A stretch of DNA of 64,000 nt from Salinivibrio kushneri (GTDB taxonomy: Bacteria; Pseudomonadota; Gammaproteobacteria; Enterobacterales; Vibrionaceae): contig NZ_CP040022.1 in assembly GCF_005280275.1 (NCBI RefSeq), positions 124,001-188,000 on the forward strand, given 5' to 3'. Numbering within the stretch: position 1 is the stretch's first letter; every line of letters begins with the position of its first letter. The notes beneath the pieces are model-generated. The model had not been told where the DNA came from. It saw only the letters and a program-made list of their open reading frames with translations, and did no database searches. Below, piece after piece: positions 9,570 to 18,632 of the stretch. The translations under genes and the position numbers were made by a program.

Positions 9570-10004
9570 TCACGACACGCGTGTTTGCATAAAGCTTGCC
9601 GTTGCACTGGCACACACAGTGCCAGCAACGGTCAGCGTTGCCTCCAACCGACTCATGCCGTGTTTCGCTTTTACACACCAAGCACGTGTCTCAGCCTCAA
9701 CCGCAACAGGCACCGGATGGTGGTAGCGAATATTAAGTGACGCTGTCACACTTTGCGGGGCAAACAAGAAGGTACAATGGGTCAACGCCGCATCTAAAAG
9801 CGTGGCAATCACTCCACCGTGCAGCTGATCTTGATACCCCTGCCAAGTGCTTTCTAACCAGACTTTTGCGCTCACTGCAGTTTCATCGTTTTGATAAAAC
9901 TGCAATTTAAATAGCCCATTGTCACTGCAAGCCACACACTGATGATGCGAGCGTGGCGGCATCACACGTAATTCAGTCATGGCAACCGCAACCCTGTCCA
10001 TCAT
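9570..10004 (-). CDS. PaaI-type hotdog thioesterase
   Basis: A 144-residue single hotdog-fold protein of the PaaI/YigI thioesterase group, hydrolysing acyl- or aryl-CoA esters. The motif YQDQLHGGVIATLLDAALTH carries the usual catalytic HGG and following Asp. The start at 10004 is chosen because GAGG lies five bases upstream; a later ATG at 9980 is the alternative. The gene overlaps the NifX-like gene upstream by 32 bases and ends 10 bases from the convergent Sua5 gene. The physiological substrate is unknown. Confidence 0.78.
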   Translation of the reverse strand: MMDRVAVAMTELRVMPPRSHHQCVACSDNGLFKLQFYQNDETAVSAKVWLESTWQGYQDQLHGGVIATLLDAALTHCTFLFAPQSVTASLNIRYHHPVPVAVEAETRAWCVKAKHGMSRLEATLTVAGTVCASATASFMQTRVS

Positions 10005-10485
10005 TACGACCTCGTTGGCCTTGCCGCTTACCACATCCTCGATGTTGATGACCTAAACGGTGGCCTTGTGCGCCACAGCCTTTCCCACGCTCTGAGTAAC
10101 AAGCGGCGTTCTGTTGTTGTGGTTTTTGCTGCTTCATTCGCTGCAACGCCGGTCGTCCTTGACTGGCATCCGTAAGCGGTTGCCAGTACGCAGGCGACAA
10201 CCACTGGGTGGGATTTAAGCGACCATTGGTTAACTGATACACATGTAAGCCAGCATCAAGTAACCCCGCTAACGCATGCTCACCAATATGACGGGTCACC
10301 ACACGTGTCACTTGGTTGGCTTTTAGCATCGCAATCAAGGCGTTTTTGGCACCACAACCTTCCGTTACACGTGGGTTGGCGAATTGAGCAAGTGCTTGGC
10401 CATCGTCGTCAAACAGCGCGAAATGTTCTGCTTTCATAAAATGCCCCGCAGGGCGGTCTTGATTCATCGCAATGGCAATTGTCAT
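9973..10485 (-). CDS. NifX/NafY-like dinitrogenase cofactor-binding family protein
   Basis: A 170-residue protein with the ribonuclease H-like NifX/NifB-C fold (MTIAIAMNQDRPAGHFMKAEHFALFDDDG, then TEGCGAKNALIAMLKANQVTRVVTRHIG). After about residue 110 it carries a Gln/Gly/His/Cys-rich tail (CGAQGHRLGHQHRGCGK ... GCGCHD) that looks like a metal-binding arm. Start ATG at 10485 follows GGAAG. Such proteins outside nif clusters often travel with a DUF134 gene; here that gene is about 0.9 kb away beyond a toxin-antitoxin pair. No nitrogenase genes are present, so a nitrogen-fixation role is not supported. It probably binds a metal or Fe-S cofactor. Confidence 0.75.
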   Translation of the reverse strand: MTIAIAMNQDRPAGHFMKAEHFALFDDDGQALAQFANPRVTEGCGAKNALIAMLKANQVTRVVTRHIGEHALAGLLDAGLHVYQLTNGRLNPTQWLSPAYWQPLTDASQGRPALQRMKQQKPQQQNAACYSERGKGCGAQGHRLGHQHRGCGKRQGQRGRNDGQGCGCHD

Positions 10486-10508
10486 CTTCCGTTCTCTCTT
10501 TATATAAA

Positions 10509-10549
10509 TGGCATATGCCAAAAATACGCTTGATTTATGGCATATGCAA
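10509..10549. promoter_or_regulatory. Two palindromic operator candidates before the NifX-like gene
   Basis: TGGCATATGCCA at 10509-10520 is a perfect 12-base palindrome, and TGGCATATGCAA at 10538-10549 is a near copy 29 bases away. Both sit just upstream of the NifX-like start at 10485 on the minus strand. Related sites occur before the DUF134 gene and the vapB gene. Confidence 0.5.
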
Positions 10550-10669
10550 TAAACAAAGTTAGAAGAGGTCAAAAATAATGTGTTGAAGCATCAAGTTTGC
10601 CATTCCAAATGCACGACTTGTGAGAGGTGTAAGGTCTGGCCCTTTCAGTTCGATTTTCATTACAGTCAC

Positions 10670-10705
10670 GCATATGTTTGACATATGCCACACTGAAATT
10701 ATACT
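10670..10705 (+). promoter_or_regulatory. vapBC promoter with overlapping inverted repeat
   Basis: A perfect -35 box TTGACA (10678-10683) and a -10 box TATACT (10700-10705) are separated by 16 bases, 35 bases upstream of vapB. The inverted repeat GCATATG-N5-CATATGC (10670-10688) overlaps the -35 box, so a bound repressor would block RNA polymerase. Antitoxin autorepression is the family expectation, but the arms also match the palindromes at the NifX-like promoter. Confidence 0.6.
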
Positions 10706-10740
10706 GAATAAAGATTGAACAGATACATAGCGAGGACCTT

Positions 10741-10974
10741 ATGAGAACAATATCCATTTTCAAAAATGGCAAGAACCAAGCGGTACGCTTGCCAAAGGAT
10801 TTTGAGTTTGACGGTGTTAATGAGCTTGAAATTCATAAAGAGGGGGATGTCATCACCTTACGCCCAGCTCGACCAAGTTGGCTCTCATTTGGCGAGCTCG
10901 AAAAGGCTGATAGTGATTTCATAACCCATCGCGAGGAACTGATCAAAGATGAGGGGCGGTTCAACTTTGACTAA
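10741..10974 (+). CDS. vapB: VapB/MazE-type antitoxin
   Basis: A 77-residue AbrB-fold (SpoVT/AbrB) antitoxin. The DNA-binding swapped-hairpin domain is residues 1-48, with SIFKNGKNQAVRLPKDFEFD typical of VapB/VagC proteins. The acidic C-terminus (EELIKDEGRFNFD) would wrap the toxin. Its 3' end overlaps the vapC frame by 26 bases. It neutralises the VapC ribonuclease and represses its own promoter with VapC in characterised systems. Confidence 0.88.
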   Translation: MRTISIFKNGKNQAVRLPKDFEFDGVNELEIHKEGDVITLRPARPSWLSFGELEKADSDFITHREELIKDEGRFNFD

Positions 10975-11386
10975 TAAAATCAACTACATGCTTGATACAT
11001 GTATTTGTTCATTCATTATGAGAGAGCAACCCAAAGCGGTGTTGAAAAAGCTTCACACTGTTGTCGGCAATCAACATCGCATTGTTATCTCAGCCATTAC
11101 CTATCAAGAAATGCAATACGGGTTGTTAGGAAAAAAAGCATCACCAAAACATGCCGTGCTTGTTGATGCTTTTCTTCAGCGAATCGATGAGATTTTACCT
11201 TGGGATAAAGCCGCCGTTGACGCGACAACTGCAGTTAAGCGCAACCTAATGAATAAAGGCACCCCTATTGGCGGAAACGACACCGCGATTGCCGGTCACG
11301 CCATTGCGACTGGTTGTGTGCTAGTCACAAACAATACGAGGGAGTTTCAGCGTGTTGAAGGACTGAAACTTGAAGATTGGGCTTAA
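10949..11386 (+). CDS. vapC: VapC-type PIN-domain toxin
   Basis: A PIN-domain endoribonuclease toxin, about 132-145 residues depending on start. Acidic catalytic residues are visible: Asp in YMLDTC, Glu in YQEMQYGLLGKK, and Asp in the GGNDTAIAGHA motif, followed by LVTNNTREFQRVEGLKLEDW, the classic VapC ending. The usual MLDTN is MLDTC here. The ATG at 10949 overlaps vapB; a TTG at 10967 preceded by a G-rich ribosome site is a plausible alternative. VapC toxins commonly cleave initiator tRNA or rRNA. The module looks intact. Confidence 0.88.
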   Translation: MRGGSTLTNKINYMLDTCICSFIMREQPKAVLKKLHTVVGNQHRIVISAITYQEMQYGLLGKKASPKHAVLVDAFLQRIDEILPWDKAAVDATTAVKRNLMNKGTPIGGNDTAIAGHAIATGCVLVTNNTREFQRVEGLKLEDWA

Positions 11387-11417
11387 TAGTACTGACGTAA
11401 CGACGGCTCATGTCGAA

Positions 11418-11699
11418 TTACTCTTCTGACTCAAACACCAGTGCTTTACCTTCTACGAGGCAGGCGGTGGTTTTGGCGCGGGCGCGTTTAACCAGGTTGG
11501 CTAACGTTTGACGAGATACGCCCATGACTTCCGCCGCTTGCAGTTGCTGCATACCCTGATGATCAACAAGGCGCATGGCTTCGAACTCATCCAGACCAAT
11601 GGTCACCGTCTCTAGCTCACTGAGTGGAATGGCGTTGGGTTTAAAACAGTTGGTATGCGGTTTCCCGCAGATACGGCGGGGCATTTTTGGACGCGGCAT
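11418..11699 (-). CDS. DUF134 DNA-binding protein
   Basis: A 93-residue DUF134 protein with a cysteine-containing N-terminus (RRICGKPHTNCFKPN) and a sigma-70 region 4-like helix-turn-helix (LDEFEAMRLVDHQGMQQLQAAEVMGVSRQTLANLVKRAR). Members usually neighbour NifX-like proteins and are thought to be regulators. A strong AGGAG ribosome site precedes the ATG at 11699. Two copies of a TTGCNTATGCNAA motif lie immediately upstream and resemble the palindromes at the NifX-like promoter, suggesting autoregulation and control of that gene (inference). Confidence 0.82.
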   Translation of the reverse strand: MPRPKMPRRICGKPHTNCFKPNAIPLSELETVTIGLDEFEAMRLVDHQGMQQLQAAEVMGVSRQTLANLVKRARAKTTACLVEGKALVFESEE

Positions 11700-11712
11700 A
11701 GGGTCTCCTTTT

Positions 11713-11748
11713 TTGCCTATGCTAAGTGAGTTTTTTTGCTTATGCCAA
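11713..11748. promoter_or_regulatory. Pair of operator-like motifs upstream of DUF134 gene
   Basis: TTGCCTATGCTAA (11713-11725) and TTGCTTATGCCAA (11736-11748) are similar to each other, 23 bases apart, and resemble the TGGCATATGCCA palindromes at 10509 and 10538. They precede the leftward DUF134 gene start at 11699. Confidence 0.45.
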
Positions 11749-11749
11749 C

Positions 11750-11776
11750 AAAAAGGGATGCCAGCGCATCCCTTTT
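11750..11776 (-). terminator. Rho-independent terminator after gnd
   Basis: AAAAGGGATGC and GCATCCCTTTT form a hairpin with a four-base loop. Read on the minus strand it is followed by a short U-tract and lies 52 bases beyond the gnd stop, before the DUF134 promoter. It could also act in the other direction. Confidence 0.65.
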
Positions 11777-11827
11777 CTATTTATAGCTATGGACAGTGAC
11801 TTAGTCTGTCACGTTACACGCCGTACG

Positions 11828-13276
11828 TTACACGTCGTACGTCGTCGAAGCCGTGTTACCGCCGGTACCCGTCCAATTGGTGTGGAAGAACTCACCACGT
11901 GGCTGATCAAGACGCTCATAGGTGTGCGCGCCGAAGTAGTCACGCTGCGCTTGCAGCAGGTTCGCGGGCAAACGTGCTGTGGTGTAACCATCCAAGAAGG
12001 TCAGCGCCGATGTGGTACATGGCATGGGGATACCGGTTTCCATCGATTTCGCCGCCACTTTCCGCCATGCCGCCAAGCAGTTATCCAAGATCCCTTTAAA
12101 GTACGCATCTGAGCCCAAGAAGGCCAAGTTAGGATCTTTATCAAACGCATCACGGATGTTGCCCAAGAAGGCTGAGCGGATAATACAGCCACCGCGCCAC
12201 ATCAGCGCGACGTTACCGTAGTTGAGATCCCAGCCGTTCTCATCAGACGCTTCACGCATCAGCATAAAGCCTTGCGCGTAAGAGATGATTTTTGACGCCA
12301 GCAGCGCTTGACGCAGCGCATCAACCCATTCGGCTTTGTCCCCATCAACCGGTTGGATGTGTTTTTCAAATAGCTTCTCTGCCGCAACACGCTGATCTTT
12401 CAATGCTGACAAGCAACGCGAAAATACCGATTCAGAGATCAGGGTCAGCGGAATGCCAAGATCCAGCGCGTTAATCCCAGTCCACTTACCGGTGCCTTTT
12501 TGGCCCGCGGTGTCGAGAATTTTCTCAACCAGTGGCTCACCGTCTTGGTCTTTATACCCCAAGATGTCTGAAGTGATCTCGACCAGATAGCTATCCAACT
12601 CGGTTTTGTTCCAGTCGGTAAAGACTTGCTGCATCTCGTCATGGCTCATGCCAAGGCCGTCTTTCATGAACTGATACGCTTCGGTGATCAGCTGCATGTC
12701 GCCATACTCGATACCGTTGTGCACCATTTTCACAAAGTGGCCGGCACCATCGCGTCCAACCCAATCACAGCATGGCTCGCCGCTATCGGTTTTTGCTGCG
12801 ATACCTTGGAAGATAGGCTTCACCGCTGGCCACGCTTCTTCTGAGCCGCCTGGCATAATTGACGGCCCAAAACGTGCGCCTTCTTCACCGCCAGACACAC
12901 CGGCACCGATAAAGTGAATGCCTTTTTCACGCAGTGCTGCCACACGACGGTTGGTATCTGGGTAGTTAGTGTTACCGCCATCGATAATGATGTCGCCTTT
13001 CTCAAGCAATGGGGTGAGTTTGTCGATAAAGGTATCGACCACATCACCGGCACGAACCATCAGCATCACTTTACGTGGCGTTTCTAGCTTCTCAACCAAC
13101 TCTTCCAGTGAATAAGCGCCAACGATGTTAGTGCCCTTGGCTGGGCCTTCAAGAAACTCATCCACTTTGGCCGCGGTGCGGTTATGCGCCACCACTTTAA
13201 AGCCGTTGTCGTTCATGTTGAGGATCAGGTTTTGGCCCATGACCGCCAAACCAATTACGCCGATATCACCTTTCAT
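11828..13276 (-). CDS. gnd: 6-phosphogluconate dehydrogenase, decarboxylating
   Basis: A 482-residue cytosolic enzyme converting 6-phosphogluconate and NADP+ to ribulose 5-phosphate, CO2 and NADPH, the last oxidative pentose-phosphate step. Rossmann motif GVIGLAVMGQNL opens the protein; GVSGGEEGARFGPSIMPGG and VHNGIEYGDMQ are substrate and catalytic motifs. The ATG at 13276, preceded by GGAGAG, is the start; the open frame extends further upstream without homology. Last gene of zwf-pgl-gnd, 11 bases after pgl. Confidence 0.96.
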   Translation of the reverse strand: MKGDIGVIGLAVMGQNLILNMNDNGFKVVAHNRTAAKVDEFLEGPAKGTNIVGAYSLEELVEKLETPRKVMLMVRAGDVVDTFIDKLTPLLEKGDIIIDGGNTNYPDTNRRVAALREKGIHFIGAGVSGGEEGARFGPSIMPGGSEEAWPAVKPIFQGIAAKTDSGEPCCDWVGRDGAGHFVKMVHNGIEYGDMQLITEAYQFMKDGLGMSHDEMQQVFTDWNKTELDSYLVEITSDILGYKDQDGEPLVEKILDTAGQKGTGKWTGINALDLGIPLTLISESVFSRCLSALKDQRVAAEKLFEKHIQPVDGDKAEWVDALRQALLASKIISYAQGFMLMREASDENGWDLNYGNVALMWRGGCIIRSAFLGNIRDAFDKDPNLAFLGSDAYFKGILDNCLAAWRKVAAKSMETGIPMPCTTSALTFLDGYTTARLPANLLQAQRDYFGAHTYERLDQPRGEFFHTNWTGTGGNTASTTYDV

Positions 13277-13287
13277 CGTGCTCTCCA

Positions 13288-14013
13288 TTAATTCTGTTCT
13301 GGTAATTTTTTTGCTGCCGCGGTATCGAGTACCCATTCCGTGGTGCCTTTGGCACTGCGGATATTGGCGGCAGGATATGGCAGTTGAGTGGGCTCGTGTG
13401 AGGCGATCTCATGCACAATCGCTTGCTTGCCTTCACCCAACACCAGATAACTGATTTTCTTCGCCGCGCGCAGCACACGGGCGGTTTTTGATACCCGCTT
13501 TTGGCCCGATTCTGGGTGTGAAGCCACCATCGCGAGCGCGGTATTGTCATACTGAGGATCGTGCGGGAACAGCGAGGCGGTATGGCCATCGCCACCGACG
13601 CCCAGCAAAATCCAATCAAACACAGGCGTGCCGTTTTCGCTTGGGATCAGCGCTTGCATTTCCGCACTAAAGCGCGCGGCTTCCACATCCGGATCGTCTT
13701 CACCACGAATACGATGAATGTTCTCTTCTGGAATGCGAATCTGGCTAAACAGCAGTTTGTGGGCTTCGCCAAAGTTGCTCTCGGCATCATCCGGTGCCAC
13801 ACAGCGCTCATCGCCCCACCAAAAATGCAAGTTTTGCCACTGAATCGCCGTGGCGTAGTCATCACTGGCTAAACGCTTAAACAGCATTTTGGGCGTGCTG
13901 CCGCCAGAAAGCGAAATGTGTACGGCACGATCTTGCTCGCTGAGCGTTTGCATCGCGTCGGCTAAGTGATTGACCACCGCGTCGGCATCATCAAAAATTC
14001 GGGCATTTATCAT
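13288..14013 (-). CDS. pgl: 6-phosphogluconolactonase
   Basis: A 241-residue DevB/SOL-family lactonase that hydrolyses 6-phosphogluconolactone in the oxidative pentose-phosphate pathway. Family motifs [24 protein letters not shown] and [16 protein letters not shown] are intact. It overlaps the zwf stop by 4 bases and is followed closely by gnd, so the three enzymes of the oxidative branch are one transcript. Confidence 0.95.
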   Translation of the reverse strand: MINARIFDDADAVVNHLADAMQTLSEQDRAVHISLSGGSTPKMLFKRLASDDYATAIQWQNLHFWWGDERCVAPDDAESNFGEAHKLLFSQIRIPEENIHRIRGEDDPDVEAARFSAEMQALIPSENGTPVFDWILLGVGGDGHTASLFPHDPQYDNTALAMVASHPESGQKRVSKTARVLRAAKKISYLVLGEGKQAIVHEIASHEPTQLPYPAANIRSAKGTTEWVLDTAAAKKLPEQN

Positions 14014-15512
14014 AATTCGCAGTATTCCGTGTCAGTCAGGTTTTTGCAGGGAAAGCGCCACGCATGGCCATCACGCTCAAGCAATTGATCAGCTTCTTTC
14101 GGCCCCCAAGTGCCACAGGCATAACCATATAGCGCTTTGCCATTATCCTTATATTGAAGAATCGGCTCAACAAACTGCCAGCAAGCTTCCACCGCGTCAC
14201 TGCGAGCAAACAAGGTGGCATCGCCTTTAAGCGCATCCAGCAACAAACGTTCATAAGCCGTCAGCATCTGGGTTTCTTCCAGCGACGTATAATGAAAATC
14301 CATGTTTACCGCTTTGGCGTTAAAGCCAGCACCCGGCTCTTTAAGACCAAAGCTCATTTGAATGCCTTCGTCGGGCTGAATGCGGATCACCAAGCGGTTC
14401 TCGGGCGCGTTTTTACCGAACACAGGGTGCGGAGTCTGTTTAAAGTGGATCACCACTTCGGTCACGCGTGTTGGCAAGCGTTTACCGGTGCGCACATAAA
14501 AGGGCACCCCATTCCAACGCCAGTTGTTGATAAACATCTTCAGGCCAACATAAGTCTCGGTACGCGAGTCTTCGGCGACACCTGGCTCATCACGGTAACT
14601 GGGTAGTGGTTTGCCCCCAACTTGTGATTCAGTGTACTGACCCAGCACCAAGTTATTGTGCAGGTCGTCTTCAGAGAGCGGCTCGAGCGATTGTAGTGCT
14701 TTAAACACCTCATCACGCATCGCATCAGCATTGATTTGAGCAGGCGGCTCCATTGCCACGAGCGATAACACTTGCAACAAGTGGTTTTGGAACATATCGC
14801 GCACCGCACCTGATTGATCGTAGTAACCACCGCGGCCTTCCACCCCAAGGTTTTCAGCACCGGTGATCTCAACATAATCGATGAAGTTACGGTTCCAGAG
14901 CGGCTCAAACATCGCATTAGAAAAACGGAAAACCAGTAGGTTTTGTACCGTTTCCTTGCCTAGGTAATGATCAATGCGGTAAATCTGATGTTCGGCAAAG
15001 TGGGCGTGAATGTCTTTGTCGAGCTGGCGCGCAGAGGCAAGATCGTAACCAAACGGTTTTTCGACCACCAAGCGTTTCCAACCGTGACTTTCATCATTCA
15101 AACCATGTGCGGCGAGGCAGGCAGGGATAAAGTTGTACAGCTTCGGCGGCGTAGCTAGATAAAACAAGGTATTACGCTGGGTGAAGCCATATTGTTCGGA
15201 CAATTCGTCTAAACGGCCTGTTAGCGCGCCATACTCGTGGGTATCAGAGATATTAAATGATTGATAGTGCACGTGCGCCATAAACGCGTCGAGCGTGGCA
15301 GGATCAGTTTCTTCAAGCTCTTGCATTGAGTGACGTAGTTTATCGCGAAATGACTCGTCACTGTAGAAGGTGCGGCTTGCGCCTAAAATCGCGAAAGACG
15401 CAGGCAGCTGTTTGTTCGCATACAAATGATACAGGGCTGGGATCAGCTTACGGAAGGTCAGATCGCCAGATGCACCAAAAATAACAATACTGCTGTTTTC
15501 TGGAATTACCAT
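14010..15512 (-). CDS. zwf: Glucose-6-phosphate 1-dehydrogenase
   Basis: A 500-residue NADP-dependent enzyme catalysing the first step of the oxidative pentose-phosphate pathway. The dinucleotide motif [18 protein letters not shown] and active-site RIDHYLGKE are conserved. Two adjacent ATGs occur at 15515 and 15512; the second has better spacing (6 bases) from AGGA and is taken as the start. First gene of the operon; the upstream 220 bases contain its promoter and the tail of a convergent-side LysR intergenic region. Confidence 0.96.
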   Translation of the reverse strand: MVIPENSSIVIFGASGDLTFRKLIPALYHLYANKQLPASFAILGASRTFYSDESFRDKLRHSMQELEETDPATLDAFMAHVHYQSFNISDTHEYGALTGRLDELSEQYGFTQRNTLFYLATPPKLYNFIPACLAAHGLNDESHGWKRLVVEKPFGYDLASARQLDKDIHAHFAEHQIYRIDHYLGKETVQNLLVFRFSNAMFEPLWNRNFIDYVEITGAENLGVEGRGGYYDQSGAVRDMFQNHLLQVLSLVAMEPPAQINADAMRDEVFKALQSLEPLSEDDLHNNLVLGQYTESQVGGKPLPSYRDEPGVAEDSRTETYVGLKMFINNWRWNGVPFYVRTGKRLPTRVTEVVIHFKQTPHPVFGKNAPENRLVIRIQPDEGIQMSFGLKEPGAGFNAKAVNMDFHYTSLEETQMLTAYERLLLDALKGDATLFARSDAVEACWQFVEPILQYKDNGKALYGYACGTWGPKEADQLLERDGHAWRFPCKNLTDTEYCEL

Positions 15513-15732
15513 CATCTTTCCTTTGATAATAAAGGTACTGCATGTGATTTGCGCCACAAATTAGCAGCGCAATGGCCAAATTGGTAATTGGCGCTACCTA
15601 TTGATTTCATCGATGTCACCACTGGAACACGCTGATCGGCTAGCTAATCCCTACATTCGCAGCCAGCACGACACAGACAGAGTGAGACAAAGGCGATACA
15701 GTCTAGCACTTTCTTACTCAATAAGCTTTACC

Positions 15733-16656
15733 CTAACTGGTATGACGTGGCGAGATGCCCACCTGCTGGGCAGCCTCACACAGCTGTTGGATCAGCGCGT
15801 CGACTTTTTCATTCCGCTCATTGCGCAAGGTATATAAGCCGACGTTACCTCTCTTACTCGGATGAGCACCCAACACTTTTACCCCCTGACTGGCCAGATA
15901 CATCTGGGCTCGGCTGGTATAGGGCATCACCGCCTGAGTGTCGTGTAATAAGTCGATACCGGGACTGAGAGCATCAACATCAAACACCACTTGGTTGACG
16001 TGCGTCGTTGGGCTGATGGGGTTCGCTAGCAAATGCGCATGCCGGGCATGATCAGGCGTGACACGCATCAAAGGCCAATCACTTAGGCGCTGAGGGTCGA
16101 TGCTGGCGGATGTGTCTGTGAGTAGCGGATGGTTGTCAGCCACATAATAACTTTCTGCGTCCTGAAACAAGGGCATAAAGCGCACTTGCTGGCTGGCGAC
16201 CAGATCGTCAATTTCATGACCGATAAACACATCCACATCACCACTGAGCAGCGACGCCATTAATGCCAAACGGTTACCAAATTCAATATGGACGGCACAC
16301 TGGCGATCCGCCTGATACTCAAGCACTGCCGGTTTAACAAACAAGGGCCACCACGCCTCACCGGTGCCAAGCTTTATTTGCCCCGCTTCACGCGCTTGCA
16401 AAGCATGAATCTGGGCATAAAGCCGTTGCCGCTCGGCGTGCAGTGCCGTGGCATGCTGATAATAAAGCTCTCCTGCTGCAGTCATACTGACGCCACGAGG
16501 GTGGCGAACCAACAGCGGACACGCGAAACGTTGCTCCAGCTTTTGGATCTGTGCCGTCAATGAGGGTTGGCTGATCCCTAACTGCAACGCGGCCGCTTTA
16601 ATGCCACCCGCCTCAACCACCGCAATAAAGTAGCTGGCGACTTTTTCTACATCCAT
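15733..16656 (-). CDS. LysR-family regulator, divergent from GH13 gene
   Basis: A 307-residue LysR-type regulator. The helix-turn-helix lies at about residues 4-62 (AGGIKAAALQLGISQPSLTA, LEQRFACPLLVRHPRGV). ATG at 16656 with GAGG five bases upstream is chosen over an earlier in-frame start. It is divergent from an alpha-glucosidase gene across 223 bases; sugar enzymes of this type are more often controlled by LacI or GntR proteins, so its target is uncertain. Confidence 0.82.
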   Translation of the reverse strand: MDVEKVASYFIAVVEAGGIKAAALQLGISQPSLTAQIQKLEQRFACPLLVRHPRGVSMTAAGELYYQHATALHAERQRLYAQIHALQAREAGQIKLGTGEAWWPLFVKPAVLEYQADRQCAVHIEFGNRLALMASLLSGDVDVFIGHEIDDLVASQQVRFMPLFQDAESYYVADNHPLLTDTSASIDPQRLSDWPLMRVTPDHARHAHLLANPISPTTHVNQVVFDVDALSPGIDLLHDTQAVMPYTSRAQMYLASQGVKVLGAHPSKRGNVGLYTLRNERNEKVDALIQQLCEAAQQVGISPRHTS

Positions 16657-16879
16657 ACCGCCCTCACTCACAATTTAATGGCTTACTTTATAGTCTATTA
16701 GAGATACACAATTCAATGATAACGCCTATTTTTAGTCCATTAGCACCTTACCTATAGTCAATCGGTTATATCAATAAGCGCCACGGCTATTTTTCTTGGC
16801 ACCGCTCGCGCGCTAAGCTGTTGGCCACATCTCAAGCTAAGGCTTTGAGGATTTTTATTGTCGATAAGAGGTAATCGGT

Positions 16880-18511
16880 ATGCAGAACGCTTGGTGGCAT
16901 GATGCCGTTGTTTATCAAATCTACCCACGCAGTTTTTACGACACCAATGGTGATGGCATTGGCGATCTTAATGGGATTATCGAGAAACTCGATTACTTAC
17001 ATTGGCTCGGCGTCAATGTGTTATGGCTATCACCGGTGTACCAATCGCCGATGGATGACAATGGCTACGACATTTCCGATTACTGCGCGATCGCGCCTGA
17101 ATTTGGCACCATGGAAGACATGACGCGCTTGATTGATAAAGCTGGCGCGCTTGGCATCAAAATCGTGATGGATTTGGTCGTCAACCACACCTCCGACGAA
17201 CACCCTTGGTTCCAAGCTGCGCTTCAAGACAAAAACAGTCCCTATCGCGACTTTTACATTTGGCGCGATGCCAAACCCGATGGCAGTGCACCCGATGATC
17301 AAGGCTCAATTTTTGGTGGCAGTGCATGGCAATGGGAGCCAAACACCGAGCAATATTACTTTCACTTATTCTCCAAACGTCAGCCCGATCTGAACTGGGA
17401 AAACCCTGCCGTCCATGACGCCGTGTATACAATGATGAACTGGTGGATTGATAAAGGTATTGGCGGGTTCCGCCTTGATGTGATTGATTTTATTGGTAAA
17501 GAGATCGATAAAGGCATTACTGGCAACGGGCCGCGCCTTCACCCTCTGCTACAGGCAATGAATCGAGCCACATTTGGCGACAAAGACTTGCTCACCGTCG
17601 GCGAAACATGGGGCGCAACGCCGGAGATTGCCAAACTTTATAGCGCACCGGAACGCAATGAACTCTCCATGGTGTTCCAATTTGAACACATTACCGTCAC
17701 CTGGAAAGACGGCGATAAATGGCAGCCCGTACCGCTGGATGTCGCCGCCCTCAAACAGGTACTGTTCAAATGGCAACAAGAGCTGGCCGATAGCGGTTGG
17801 AACTCACTATTTTGGAACAACCACGATTTGCCGCGTGCCGTATCCAAGTTTGGTCACGACGGCCAATACCGAACCCGCTCGGCAAAAATGCTCGCCACAA
17901 CCTTGCACTTAATGAGAGGCACGCCCTATATCTACCAAGGGGAAGAGATTGCGATGACCAATGTCACCTTCCCGTCTATCGACGATTATCAAGACATCGA
18001 AACCCGCAATTTCTACGACTTGCGTGTTGCAGAAGGCGTTGATCCAGACACCATGATGGAGGCGGTCTACCAAAACAGTCGCGATAACGCTCGCACCCCG
18101 ATGCAATGGGAGAACGCACCGCAGGCAGGCTTTACCCAAGGAACACCGTGGTTACCGGTTAATCCTAACTACACCACCATCAATGTGGCACGGGCAACTG
18201 AAAACAGTGGCTCGGTACTTTATCACTATCGTCAATTGATCAAGCTGCGCAAGCAATACCCAGTGATCGTACATGGCCAGTTTGCGCCTGTGGAAGAATC
18301 ACACCCTAACGTGATGGCTTACGAACGCTTCGACGATACCCACCGTATTTTGGTGGTCAGCAACTTTAGCGAGCAAAAACAAACCATCACCCTCCCCGCA
18401 CACTGGCACGATAAGGCCTTAACCTGCCTTAGTTACAACATGGATCCGGTCAAACAGTTAAGCACCACCTACAAACTAGCCCCTTACGAGTCGTTTGCGG
18501 TGATGCTGTAG
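16880..18511 (+). CDS. GH13 alpha-glucosidase (oligo-1,6-glucosidase type)
   Basis: A 543-residue cytoplasmic glycoside hydrolase family 13 enzyme, subfamily of oligo-1,6-glucosidases, alpha-glucosidases and trehalose-6-phosphate hydrolases. The catalytic triad is in place: Asp200 (GFRLDVID), Glu242 (GETWG) and Asp316 (NNHDLPR). The (beta/alpha)8 barrel starts with VVYQIYPRSFYDTNGDGIGDL and a beta-sandwich closes the C-terminus. There is no signal peptide. No PTS or ABC sugar transporter is adjacent, so the natural substrate (maltose, isomaltose or similar) is not indicated. Confidence 0.9.
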   Translation: MQNAWWHDAVVYQIYPRSFYDTNGDGIGDLNGIIEKLDYLHWLGVNVLWLSPVYQSPMDDNGYDISDYCAIAPEFGTMEDMTRLIDKAGALGIKIVMDLVVNHTSDEHPWFQAALQDKNSPYRDFYIWRDAKPDGSAPDDQGSIFGGSAWQWEPNTEQYYFHLFSKRQPDLNWENPAVHDAVYTMMNWWIDKGIGGFRLDVIDFIGKEIDKGITGNGPRLHPLLQAMNRATFGDKDLLTVGETWGATPEIAKLYSAPERNELSMVFQFEHITVTWKDGDKWQPVPLDVAALKQVLFKWQQELADSGWNSLFWNNHDLPRAVSKFGHDGQYRTRSAKMLATTLHLMRGTPYIYQGEEIAMTNVTFPSIDDYQDIETRNFYDLRVAEGVDPDTMMEAVYQNSRDNARTPMQWENAPQAGFTQGTPWLPVNPNYTTINVARATENSGSVLYHYRQLIKLRKQYPVIVHGQFAPVEESHPNVMAYERFDDTHRILVVSNFSEQKQTITLPAHWHDKALTCLSYNMDPVKQLSTTYKLAPYESFAVML

Positions 18512-18552
18512 CAAGGACGTTTAGTCGCCGATATCATCAATATAATAGGATC

Positions 18553-18576
18553 GCGCCTGCAGACAGCTGCAGGCGC
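18553..18576. repeat. Perfect inverted repeat after the GH13 gene
   Basis: GCGCCTGCAG and CTGCAGGCGC form a perfect 10-base-pair stem with an ACAG loop, 42 bases after the GH13 stop. There is no U-tract after it, so it is not a textbook intrinsic terminator; it may still stabilise the 3' end or serve as a Rho-dependent stop. Confidence 0.6.
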
Positions 18577-18632
18577 CCAGCCACAGGCGACTCACCTCTC
18601 TTACACGCCATAAACCACGTCTACCGAGGGTA

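Noticed and set aside
9973-10485. Nitrogen-fixation gene
   Set aside because: NifX-like proteins occur widely outside nitrogen fixation and no nitrogenase or assembly gene is present.
18553-18576. Intrinsic terminator after the GH13 gene
   Set aside because: The stem is perfect but no U-tract follows, so it is listed only as an inverted repeat.
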